Shown in pieces: positions 31,984-38,970 of a stretch of 38,970 nt of DNA (position 1 is the stretch's first letter; every line of letters begins with the position of its first letter). Both the position numbers and the translations under genes were made by a program. The stretch is from Sediminimonas sp. (GTDB lineage Bacteria > Pseudomonadota > Alphaproteobacteria > Rhodobacterales > Rhodobacteraceae). Below the pieces are notes generated by a model. The model saw only the letters and a list, made by a program, of their open reading frames with translations. It was not told the origin of the DNA and did not search any database. The stretch spans positions 1 to 38,970 of the forward strand of contig NZ_JAGXFK010000081.1 in the NCBI RefSeq assembly GCF_024637375.1, read 5' to 3'.

Positions 31984-32544
31984 TTATCCGACCTCTTTCA
32001 TTGCATTCTGGAGGGAATTGAGCTGCGCGCGGATCGACGTGTCGATCATCTTCGAGCCCACCTTGACGACGAGACCGCCGATGAGGCTGTCATCGACGGT
32101 CGCATTGATCTTGACTGTCTCGCCGAACCGGCCAGCCAGCGTTTTCGCCAGCTTCTCGGACTGCGCCTTGGTCAGCGCCTTGGCACTGGTCACGTCGGCG
32201 GTCACCTCGCCCTTCTCCTCGGCGATCAGGGCGCGCAGGTGCGTGATCAGGTGCGGCACCACGTAAAGACGCCGGTTCTGCGCCATCACCGCCACCCCCC
32301 GCGCCAGCTGCTCCACCAGCCCCATCTGTTCGGCCAACGCCGAAATCGCCCGGCCCTGGTCGCGACGCGACAACACCGGCGAATGGATCATGGCGCGCAG
32401 ATCGGCGCTCTCGCTCAGCGCGGCGGCAAGCTCCTCGATTCCGGTCTCCAACTTGTCGAGCCGGCTCTTCTCTTTGCAAAGTTCAAAAATCGCCGTGGCA
32501 TAGCGCGCAGCGACACCCGAGGAAATCGAAGCTGGTTCGGACAC
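31984..32544 (-). CDS. atpH: ATP synthase F1 delta subunit
   Basis: Peripheral-stalk subunit holding F1 to F0, 186 residues. I chose the GTG at 32544, giving (V)SEPASISSGVAARYATAIFEL, which matches Rhodobacterales N-termini; codons further upstream in frame show no similarity. The C-terminus, IGGLVVKVGSKMIDTSIRAQLNSL, is the family hallmark. It is the first gene of the F1 operon. The F0 genes are not in the window, as usual for alphaproteobacteria. Confidence 0.95.
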   Translation of the reverse strand: MSEPASISSGVAARYATAIFELCKEKSRLDKLETGIEELAAALSESADLRAMIHSPVLSRRDQGRAISALAEQMGLVEQLARGVAVMAQNRRLYVVPHLITHLRALIAEEKGEVTADVTSAKALTKAQSEKLAKTLAGRFGETVKINATVDDSLIGGLVVKVGSKMIDTSIRAQLNSLQNAMKEVG

Positions 32545-32688
32545 GTCCACCCTTTCGACAGTTCGGCCCCGGTTGCCGGCCATGCCGACCCCGGGGCGGT
32601 TATCGGAGCCCCGACATACGTCGAAGCACTGAATTTCGGCGTGGGTGTAGCAGAGCAATGTCGAGCTAGCAACATGCTATGCTTTTTC

Positions 32689-32718
32689 TGTATACTATTG
32701 AATACCTCCATATTTCAA
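32689..32718 (-). promoter_or_regulatory. Predicted promoter of the atp operon
   Basis: On the minus strand: TTGAAA (plus positions 32713-32718), an 18-base spacer and TATACA (32689-32694), in an AT-rich island upstream of atpH. No operator is obvious. Confidence 0.5.
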
Positions 32719-32871
32719 CCACTTAACTGGCCCGCGACCGATTGCGCGCAAAAGCCGTACAAAAAAAGCCGCCCCCGATCGTCGTTTTCGCGATTCCGCC
32801 CTGCGGCAACGCCCGCCCGCCCGGCAAAGCGCGTTATCGCTAGCAGCTATGATCGACCCGCACACCCCACG

Positions 32872-32894
32872 CTTCCTCTCTCCACAAATATCCC
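32872..32894 (+). repeat. Recurring intergenic motif, looser copy
   Basis: CTTCCTCTCTCC followed by ACAAATATCCC. It lies 56 bases past the stop of the minus-strand methyltransferase gene, in reverse orientation to that gene. Confidence 0.45.
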
Positions 32895-32950
32895 GGGGTG
32901 GATTGGCCGCAGGCCAGGAGGGGCAGCGCCTTGCCGGCGCACGACAGCGT

Positions 32951-33691
32951 TCACACCGGCTTGGCCTCGGGGCGCGGCCGGAGCACGCCGAGCGGCTTGC
33001 GCACCGCCTCGCGCAAGCCCGGGCCGCGCGGCGCCTGCACGCGCTTGCTGGCCTCCACCATCAGAACCCCGCCGGAAACCACCACCGAGAAGCGCGCGCC
33101 CAGCGCCTCCCATACCGGCGCGGTGCGCCGCCAGAACCGCCGTTGCGAAGGCGGCTGGTAAAGCGTGGTCACGGTACGGCCGGGCACGAAGGCGTGCCGC
33201 ACCAGTTGCGTCTCCAGCTGGCGCAGCGTGTAGGGCCGCCCATAGCCGAAGGGTGTGGCATCCGATCGCGCCCACAGCCCGCCACGGCTGGGCACGATGA
33301 ACAGCACCCGCCCCTCCGGCTCCAGCACCCGCCAGGCCTCTTCCAGCAGCGCGCTGGGCTGTTCGCTGGTCTCCAGCCCGTGCATCAGCACCAGCTTGTC
33401 GACCGTCCCGGTATCCAGGGGCCATAGCGTTTCTTCGCACAGCACCGACACGTTGGGCAGCCCCGCAGGCCAGGCCATGACCCCCTGCGGCGCGGGCATC
33501 AGCGCCAACACCCGCCGCGCCTGGCCCAGGTAGGGCCTGAGCAGCGGCGCCGGAAAGCCGAAGCCCGCCACCGTTTGCCCGCGCGCATCCGGCCACAGCC
33601 GCTCAAGCTCGCCACGCACAGCCGATTGCGCGGCCCGCCCCAACGTGCTGCGGTAGTAGAATTCCCGAAGGACCTGCACATCCAGATGCAT
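32951..33691 (-). CDS. Class I SAM-dependent methyltransferase
   Basis: A 246-residue protein of the Methyltransf_11 type. It begins [19 protein letters not shown]; the Rossmann part shows [26 protein letters not shown] (an altered glycine loop), and [42 protein letters not shown], typical of motifs II-III. The arginine- and proline-rich C-terminus is basic. The substrate is unknown. The start at 33691 is chosen from the family N-terminus. It is divergent from gloB with 78 bases between, an arrangement I recall in related genomes. Confidence 0.85.
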   Translation of the reverse strand: MHLDVQVLREFYYRSTLGRAAQSAVRGELERLWPDARGQTVAGFGFPAPLLRPYLGQARRVLALMPAPQGVMAWPAGLPNVSVLCEETLWPLDTGTVDKLVLMHGLETSEQPSALLEEAWRVLEPEGRVLFIVPSRGGLWARSDATPFGYGRPYTLRQLETQLVRHAFVPGRTVTTLYQPPSQRRFWRRTAPVWEALGARFSVVVSGGVLMVEASKRVQAPRGPGLREAVRKPLGVLRPRPEAKPV

Positions 33692-33769
33692 TGCGCCGCG
33701 TTCACCGATCAGCCACTCTGGAAGCAACCATAACCGGACCCGCGAACAACACGCAAAGGATGATACGCC

Positions 33770-34537
33770 ATGCCGCTGCAGATTGTCACCGTCCCCTGCC
33801 TGAGCGACAATTACGCCTACCTCGTCCATGATCCGGCAAGCGATGAGACCGCGCTCGTTGATGCGCCCGAATCCGGCCCGATCCTGCAAGCGTTGGCGAA
33901 ACGGGGTTGGCGGCTGGACCAGGTGTTGCTGACCCACCACCACCACGACCATGTCGAGGGCCTGCCGGCGATCCTGGCCGCCCACCCCGCCCGCGTCACC
34001 GGCGCCGCTGCCGATGCCCATCGGCTGCCGCCTCTGGATCAGGAGGTGGCCGAGGACGACCACGTCTCGATCGGCGCCGAACGCGGCCGCGTCATCGCGG
34101 TGCCCGGCCACACTGTGGGTCACATCGCCTTTCATTTTCCCGACAGCGGCCTTGCCTTCACCGCCGACAGCCTGATGGCGCTGGGCTGCGGACGGCTGTT
34201 CGAGGGCACGCCCGAACAGATGTGGGACAGCCTGTCGAAACTCGCGGCGCTGCCCGCCGACACCCTGGTCTGCTCGGGCCACGAGTACACGCTCAACAAC
34301 GCGCGCTGGGCGATGAGCGTCGATCCCGGTAATGCCGCGCTGAGCGAGCGCGCCGAACGCGTCCGCGACGCCCGCGCCGAGGGGCGCGCCACCGTGCCCT
34401 CGACGCTGTCCGAGGAACTGGCCACGAACCCTTTCCTGCGCGCTGCCGATGCGGACCTGAAGGCAGCCATGGACATGAAAGAGGCGGCGCCGGTCGAGGT
34501 CTTCGCCGCGCTGCGCCGCAGCAAGGACGCCTTTTGA
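33770..34537 (+). CDS. gloB: Hydroxyacylglutathione hydrolase (glyoxalase II)
   Basis: Hydrolyses S-lactoylglutathione to lactate and glutathione in methylglyoxal detoxification. The 255-residue metallo-beta-lactamase-fold protein has the metal motif THHHHDH (55-61), PGHTVGH, the bridging aspartate in [23 protein letters not shown], and the C-terminal glutathione-binding region ending RRSKDAF. AAAGGA precedes the start. It is followed by clpA after 166 bases. Confidence 0.96.
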   Translation: MPLQIVTVPCLSDNYAYLVHDPASDETALVDAPESGPILQALAKRGWRLDQVLLTHHHHDHVEGLPAILAAHPARVTGAAADAHRLPPLDQEVAEDDHVSIGAERGRVIAVPGHTVGHIAFHFPDSGLAFTADSLMALGCGRLFEGTPEQMWDSLSKLAALPADTLVCSGHEYTLNNARWAMSVDPGNAALSERAERVRDARAEGRATVPSTLSEELATNPFLRAADADLKAAMDMKEAAPVEVFAALRRSKDAF

Positions 34538-34703
34538 CCGCGCGCCTCACGCACCGACACGTCTTGGCGTGCCGATTGTGAAGGTTTCGACCCAGAAAAC
34601 ACTTGAAGACGCGCCAATATGGACCAAACTTTAATACCATGAGGCCATGGTCGGAATGCGCAGCGCCTGCGTGGCCCGGCCCAGACAGGAAAAGGAGCAC
34701 ACA

Positions 34704-37028
34704 GTGCCGTCATTTTCGACAACGCTGGAGCAGGCAATCCACGCGGCGCTGGCGCTGGCCAATGCCCGCAAACACGAATTCGCCACCCTCGAACACCTGC
34801 TGCTCGCCCTGATTGACGAGCCCGACGCCGCCCGCGTGATGAAAGCCTGCTCGGTCGATACCGAAGAGCTGCGCATGACACTGGTCGAATTCATCGACGA
34901 CGACCTGTCGAACCTGGTAACCGATATCGACGGGTCCGAGGCAGTGCCGACCGCCGCCTTTCAGCGGGTGATCCAGCGCGCCGCGATCCATGTGCAATCG
35001 TCGGGCCGCACCGAGGTGACCGGCGCCAACGTGCTGGTGGCGATCTTCGCCGAACGCGAATCCAACGCCTCCTATTTCCTGCAGGAACAGGACATGACCC
35101 GTTATGACGCGGTCAATTTCATTGCCCATGGCGTCGCCAAGGACCCCGCCTATGGCGAAGCGCGCCCGGTGACCGGGGCCCCGGAAGTGGACGAGGAAAC
35201 CAGCGGCGCCGCGGAAACCGTCGAACAGAAGGATTCGGCGCTGGCCAAGTATTGCGTCGACCTCAACGCCAAGGCGCGCGAGGGCGAGGTCGATCCGCTG
35301 ATCGGCCGCGCCTCTGAGGTCGAGCGCTGCATCCAGGTGCTGTGCCGCCGGCGCAAGAACAATCCGCTGCTGGTGGGCGATCCGGGCGTCGGCAAGACAG
35401 CTATCGCCGAGGGACTGGCACGCAAGATCGTCGCCGGCGAAACCCCCGACGTGCTGGCGAAAACCACCATCTACAGCCTCGACATGGGGGCGCTGTTGGC
35501 CGGCACCCGCTATCGCGGCGATTTCGAGGAACGCCTCAAGGCGGTGATGACCGAGTTGGAGGAGCACCCCGACGCGGTGCTGTTCATCGACGAGATCCAC
35601 ACCGTGATCGGGGCCGGCGCCACCTCGGGCGGCGCGATGGACGCCTCCAACCTGCTCAAGCCCGCGTTGCAGGGCGGCAAGCTGCGCTGCATGGGCTCGA
35701 CCACCTACAAGGAATTCCGCCAGCACTTCGAAAAGGATCGCGCGCTGTCGCGCCGGTTCCAGAAGATCGACGTGATCGAACCCACAACCGACGACGCGGT
35801 GAAGATCCTCAAGGGTCTCAAACCCTATTTCGAACGGCATCACAGCGTGAAATATACCCAGGACGCGCTCAAGACCGCGGTGGACCTGAGCGCGCGCTAC
35901 ATCAATGACCGCAAGCTGCCCGACAAGGCCATCGACGTGATCGACGAGGCCGGCGCAGCGCAACACCTGGTGGCGCCCAGCAAGCGGCGCAAATCCATCG
36001 GCGCCCGCGACATCGAGGCCGTCGTCGCCAAGATGGCGCGCATCCCGCCCAAGAGCGTCAGCAAGAACGACGCCGAGGTGCTGCGCGATCTCGAAGGCAC
36101 GCTCAAGCGCGTCGTCTTCGGGCAGGACGCGGCGATCGAGGCGCTCAGCTCCGCCATCAAGCTGGCGCGCGCCGGGTTGCGCGAACCCGACAAGCCGATC
36201 GGCAACTACCTGTTTGCCGGGCCGACCGGCGTCGGCAAAACGGAAGTGGCACGCCAACTCGCCGATTCGCTGGGGGTGGAACTGCTGCGCTTCGACATGT
36301 CCGAGTACATGGAAAAGCACGCCGTCAGCCGCCTGATCGGCGCGCCCCCGGGCTATGTCGGCTTTGACCAGGGCGGCATGCTGACCGATGGCGTCGATCA
36401 GCACCCGCATTGCGTGCTGCTGCTGGACGAGATCGAGAAGGCGCACCCGGACGTGTTCAATATCCTGTTGCAGGTGATGGACCATGGCACCCTGACCGAT
36501 CACAACGGCCGCTCGGTGGATTTCCGCAACGTGATCCTGATCATGACCTCCAACGCCGGCGCCACCGAACAGGCCAAGGCCGCCGTGGGCTTCGGCCGCG
36601 ATCGCCGCGAGGGCGAGGATACCGCCGCCATCGAACGCACCTTCACGCCCGAGTTCCGCAACCGGCTGGATGCGGTGATCAGCTTCGGGACGCTGCCGCG
36701 CGAGGTCATCTTGCAGGTGGTCGAGAAGTTCGTCCTGCAACTCGAGGCGCAACTGATGGATCGCAACGTCACCATCGAGCTGACCAAGCCCGCCGCCGAG
36801 TGGCTGGCCGACAAGGGCTATGACGACACGATGGGTGCGCGCCCGTTGGGCCGTGTGATCCAGGAACACATCAAGAAGCCGCTCGCCGAAGAGTTGCTGT
36901 TCGGCAAGCTGGCCAAGGGCGGGCTGGTGCGCGTCTCGGTCAAGGATGGCAAAATCGATTTGCTGATCGAAGGCCCCGACAGCCCGCGCCTGTCAGGCGA
37001 CAAGCCGCCGTTGCTGACCGCCGGCTAA
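34704..37028 (+). CDS. clpA: ATP-dependent Clp protease ATPase subunit ClpA
   Basis: AAA+ unfoldase that feeds substrates to ClpP. The 774-residue protein has an N-domain (residues 1 to about 145), P-loop 1 GDPGVGKT (225-232), P-loop 2 GPTGVGKT (506-513), and the ClpP-docking loop tripeptide VGF (628-630). I chose the GTG at 34704, which has AAAGGAG upstream and gives the family N-terminus [19 protein letters not shown]. No clpS adaptor gene lies next to it. The 166 bases upstream are AT-rich around 34600-34640, but no firm promoter is visible. Its stop overlaps the next start as TAATG. Confidence 0.97.
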   Translation: MPSFSTTLEQAIHAALALANARKHEFATLEHLLLALIDEPDAARVMKACSVDTEELRMTLVEFIDDDLSNLVTDIDGSEAVPTAAFQRVIQRAAIHVQSSGRTEVTGANVLVAIFAERESNASYFLQEQDMTRYDAVNFIAHGVAKDPAYGEARPVTGAPEVDEETSGAAETVEQKDSALAKYCVDLNAKAREGEVDPLIGRASEVERCIQVLCRRRKNNPLLVGDPGVGKTAIAEGLARKIVAGETPDVLAKTTIYSLDMGALLAGTRYRGDFEERLKAVMTELEEHPDAVLFIDEIHTVIGAGATSGGAMDASNLLKPALQGGKLRCMGSTTYKEFRQHFEKDRALSRRFQKIDVIEPTTDDAVKILKGLKPYFERHHSVKYTQDALKTAVDLSARYINDRKLPDKAIDVIDEAGAAQHLVAPSKRRKSIGARDIEAVVAKMARIPPKSVSKNDAEVLRDLEGTLKRVVFGQDAAIEALSSAIKLARAGLREPDKPIGNYLFAGPTGVGKTEVARQLADSLGVELLRFDMSEYMEKHAVSRLIGAPPGYVGFDQGGMLTDGVDQHPHCVLLLDEIEKAHPDVFNILLQVMDHGTLTDHNGRSVDFRNVILIMTSNAGATEQAKAAVGFGRDRREGEDTAAIERTFTPEFRNRLDAVISFGTLPREVILQVVEKFVLQLEAQLMDRNVTIELTKPAAEWLADKGYDDTMGARPLGRVIQEHIKKPLAEELLFGKLAKGGLVRVSVKDGKIDLLIEGPDSPRLSGDKPPLLTAG

Positions 37029-38023
37029 TGCGACCGGGCTGGCGCGCCGCCGCTCTCGCGGCATGGGCATTCTGCGTGGCGGCGCCGGTCGCCGCGCAGG
37101 CGCCCGTGCTGACCCTGCCCGCCGATTGCACGCTCGGGCAAAGCTGCTTCATCCAGCAATACACCGATGCCGACCCCGGCCCCGGTGCCATGGATTATAC
37201 CTGCGGCCCGCTCAGCTACGATGGTCACAAGGGCACCGATTTCGCCCTGCCATCGGGCGCCGCGATGCGCGCCGGGGTCGACGTGCTGGCCGCCGCACCC
37301 GGTACCGTCACCGCGCTGCGCGACGGCATGCCCGACACCGGCTGGAATGACGAGACTGCCGCAGCCATAGAGGGCCGCGACTGCGGCAACGGCGTGATGA
37401 TCGACCACGGCGACGGCTGGCAGACGCAGTACTGCCACATGCGCCGCGGGTCGATCAGGGTGACGCGTGGACAGGCTGTGACGCGTGGTCAACGGCTTGG
37501 ACGCGTCGGCATGTCCGGGCGCGCGCAGTTTCCTCATGTCCATCTTTCAGTACGCCGCGACGGCGCGGTGATCGACCCTTTTGCCCCCGGTGGTGTGCCG
37601 CCCTCCGCCTGCGACAGCGCGCGCGGCGCCAGTGACGGCACGCTCTGGCAAACTCCGCCCGCCTATGCCCCTGGCGGGCTTGTGGATGCCGGTTTTGCCA
37701 CCAGCGTGCCGGGCTACGAATCCATCAAGGACGGCACCGCCGCCGAAACCGCCCTGACCCGCCACGCCCCCGCTCTGGTAGTCTGGGGCCATGCCTTTGG
37801 AGGGCGGCGCGGCGATGTGCTGCGGCTGGTGATCACGGGCCCCGAAGAGCAGATCATCGCCCACGATGCCACGCTGGAAAGGACGCAGGCGCGCCTGTTC
37901 CGGGCCGCCGGGCGGAAACGCCCCCCTGACGGCTGGCCGCCGGGGCGGTATCGCGCCACGGTTGAAATGATTCGCGACGGCACGACGCTGTCGCGGCTCG
38001 CGCGCGACGTGACGCTGGACTGA
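37028..38023 (+). CDS. M23 family metallopeptidase (LytM-like)
   Basis: A 331-residue secreted zinc peptidase. Residues 1-24 form a Sec signal peptide ending PVAAQA. Zinc ligands are H67 and D71 in GHKGTD and H172 in HVH (170-172), with the catalytic H137 in YCHM. The glycine-rich block TRGQAVTRGQRLGRVGMSG is typical. About 150 further residues follow, containing no domain I recognise. It probably cuts peptidoglycan cross-links in the periplasm. The one-base overlap with clpA suggests coupled translation although the products act in different compartments. Confidence 0.9.
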   Translation: MRPGWRAAALAAWAFCVAAPVAAQAPVLTLPADCTLGQSCFIQQYTDADPGPGAMDYTCGPLSYDGHKGTDFALPSGAAMRAGVDVLAAAPGTVTALRDGMPDTGWNDETAAAIEGRDCGNGVMIDHGDGWQTQYCHMRRGSIRVTRGQAVTRGQRLGRVGMSGRAQFPHVHLSVRRDGAVIDPFAPGGVPPSACDSARGASDGTLWQTPPAYAPGGLVDAGFATSVPGYESIKDGTAAETALTRHAPALVVWGHAFGGRRGDVLRLVITGPEEQIIAHDATLERTQARLFRAAGRKRPPDGWPPGRYRATVEMIRDGTTLSRLARDVTLD

Positions 38024-38059
38024 CCGCACCGCAGGCCGGGAATGCGAGCGCCTGTGGCC

Positions 38060-38079
38060 GGGGTATTCGGGGCCAGAAG
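38060..38079 (-). repeat. Recurring intergenic motif, minus-strand copy
   Basis: On the minus strand: CTTCTGGCCCCG followed by AATACCCC. With the plus-strand copy at 38091-38113 it forms an inverted pair between the convergent peptidase and crotonase genes. Confidence 0.45.
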
Positions 38080-38090
38080 AAACGCACCTG

Positions 38091-38113
38091 CTTCACCTTG
38101 CCGAAAATAGTAC
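38091..38113 (+). repeat. Recurring intergenic motif, plus-strand copy
   Basis: CTTCACCTTGCC followed by GAAAATAGTAC, 67 bases after the M23 peptidase stop. It is the second half of an inverted pair at a convergent junction. Confidence 0.5.
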
Positions 38114-38133
38114 GCAAACGCCCCCGACCCGGC

Positions 38134-38922
38134 TCAATCGAAATCCGGCGCACGGCCTTCCATGTTGGCGGAGATGATCTCCAACTGGTCGGGTTTGCCG
38201 ATCAGGTCGGCCTGTTCGCGGCTTTCCTCGTACAGCACCTGCGCAGCATCCGCGCCGCTTTCGGCCACGCCGATCAGCCGCTTGGCTGCGCGCGTGCCAC
38301 TGGGCGATTTGCCGGCAATGTTGCGCGCCATGGCCTGCGCCGCCTCCAGCGGCGTGTCGGAGAGCTCCGTCACCAGCCCCCACTCGGCGCCCTGCCGGGC
38401 AGTGACCGGCTCGGCGGTGTAGGTCATGCGCCGTATCACGTCCGACCGCGCCAGTCGCGGCAGCAGAACCATGCCGCCCATATCCGGCACCAGGCCCCAT
38501 TTCGCCTCCATGATCGCCAGCTTCGTGTCGGGGTGCGCAATGCGGATATCCGCCCCCAGCGCCAGCTGGAAGCCCGCGCCATAGGCCACGCCGTGCAGCG
38601 CCGCGATCACAGGCACCGGCACGTCGCGCCATACCATCGCCACCTGCTGCATCAGGTTGGCGTCGCCATGGCTGCGCGGCATGATCCGCGCTACCGGGTC
38701 GGTCTGCGCGAAGGCGGCGAAGCTGGCCACGTCGAGCCCGGCACAAAACCCGCGCCCCTCGCCGGCCAGCACCACGGCGCGGATATCGGTGTTGCCGATG
38801 AGCGCCTCACCGGCCGCAACGACGGCTTCCGCCATGGCAGGGTCGACCGCGTTCATCTTGTCACCACGGCTCAGCGTGACATGGGCGATATGATCCTCGA
38901 TCTCGGTGGTCACGCGGGCCAT
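38134..38922 (-). CDS. Crotonase/enoyl-CoA hydratase family protein
   Basis: A 262-residue crotonase-fold protein. The oxyanion-hole block is GEGRGFCAGLDV (54-65) and the second is HGVAYGAGFQLALGADIR (110-127). By alignment from memory with rat enoyl-CoA hydratase, the position of E144 is Q119, while E164 corresponds to E139; D147 (VPDMGG) resembles other crotonases with different reactions. So hydratase activity is not assured. I chose 38922 because GAGGAGG lies just upstream. No acyl-CoA dehydrogenase or thiolase is adjacent. The rest of the upstream region (to 38970) shows only the ribosome binding site. Confidence 0.88.
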   Translation of the reverse strand: MARVTTEIEDHIAHVTLSRGDKMNAVDPAMAEAVVAAGEALIGNTDIRAVVLAGEGRGFCAGLDVASFAAFAQTDPVARIMPRSHGDANLMQQVAMVWRDVPVPVIAALHGVAYGAGFQLALGADIRIAHPDTKLAIMEAKWGLVPDMGGMVLLPRLARSDVIRRMTYTAEPVTARQGAEWGLVTELSDTPLEAAQAMARNIAGKSPSGTRAAKRLIGVAESGADAAQVLYEESREQADLIGKPDQLEIISANMEGRAPDFD

Positions 38923-38970
38923 CGGCAGCCTCCTCTCTCGATGCACTTGCCGCACTGTGCCCCGCACGCC

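Larger units (their letters stand above)
32545..32950. other. Gene-free region upstream of the atp operon
   Basis: This 406-base stretch holds no gene I can support. From 32640 to 32770 it is far more AT-rich than the rest of the window and carries the predicted atp promoter. The part from 32820 to 32900 has a loose copy of the recurring intergenic motif. The predicted atp leader is about 135 bases long. Confidence 0.6.

Noticed and set aside
34601..34620. CTTGAAG with CCAATAT before clpA, a possible heat-shock (sigma-32) promoter
   Set aside because: The two elements are only about seven bases apart, far less than the spacing of a sigma-32 promoter.

Overview
This GC-rich window reads as a chromosomal segment of an alphaproteobacterium of the Rhodobacterales (Roseobacter/Paracoccus-like). 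The reasons are the gene order rnc-era-DUF1491-recO, an F1 operon atpH-A-G-D-C followed by an H-type lectin gene, a DHH-type manganese pyrophosphatase, a Hint-domain protein, and an FNR/FnrL-type site. Genus and species cannot be told from the sequence alone. It is mostly housekeeping: I see no insertion sequence, prophage, CRISPR array, tRNA or rRNA.

Layout. 1-3271 (+): RNA processing and repair cluster (3' part of rnc, era, a DUF1491 gene, a universal stress protein gene with a likely FNR box, recO). 3307-8286: a TetR-type repressor divergent from a two-gene RND efflux operon, with inverted repeats over the shared promoter. 8457-10564 (+): an LpxR-like outer-membrane lipid A deacylase and a Hint-domain protein of unknown role. 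10743-14032: trpA and trpB on the minus strand, separated by ychF on the plus strand. 14177-17056 (-): an orphan PhnM-like hydrolase overlapping a secreted lipase-like protein, then an EamA/DMT transporter broken by a one-base frameshift. 17289-19392 (-): groES-groEL with a perfect CIRCE operator, a sigma-70 promoter and a strong terminator.

19576-24554 (+): manganese pyrophosphatase, HAD-IIA hydrolase, MaoC hydratase, then the overlapping chain ribF, a YcgN-type cysteine-cluster gene and threonine aldolase. 24581-26001 (-): an alpha/beta hydrolase overlapping a 2-hydroxychromene-2-carboxylate isomerase-like gene. 26107-27126 (+): prs. 27163-32544 (-): H-type lectin and the F1 ATP synthase operon, with a terminator between them and a 406-base gene-free region upstream. 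32951-38922: a methyltransferase gene divergent from gloB, then clpA overlapping an M23 peptidase gene, and a crotonase on the minus strand.

The points most worth a second look are a recurring intergenic motif (CTTC-rich, then AAAATAC) near gene ends, the trpB/ychF/trpA arrangement, the FNR box before the stress protein gene, the transporter frameshift, and the Hint protein. None is proven to be a new system.
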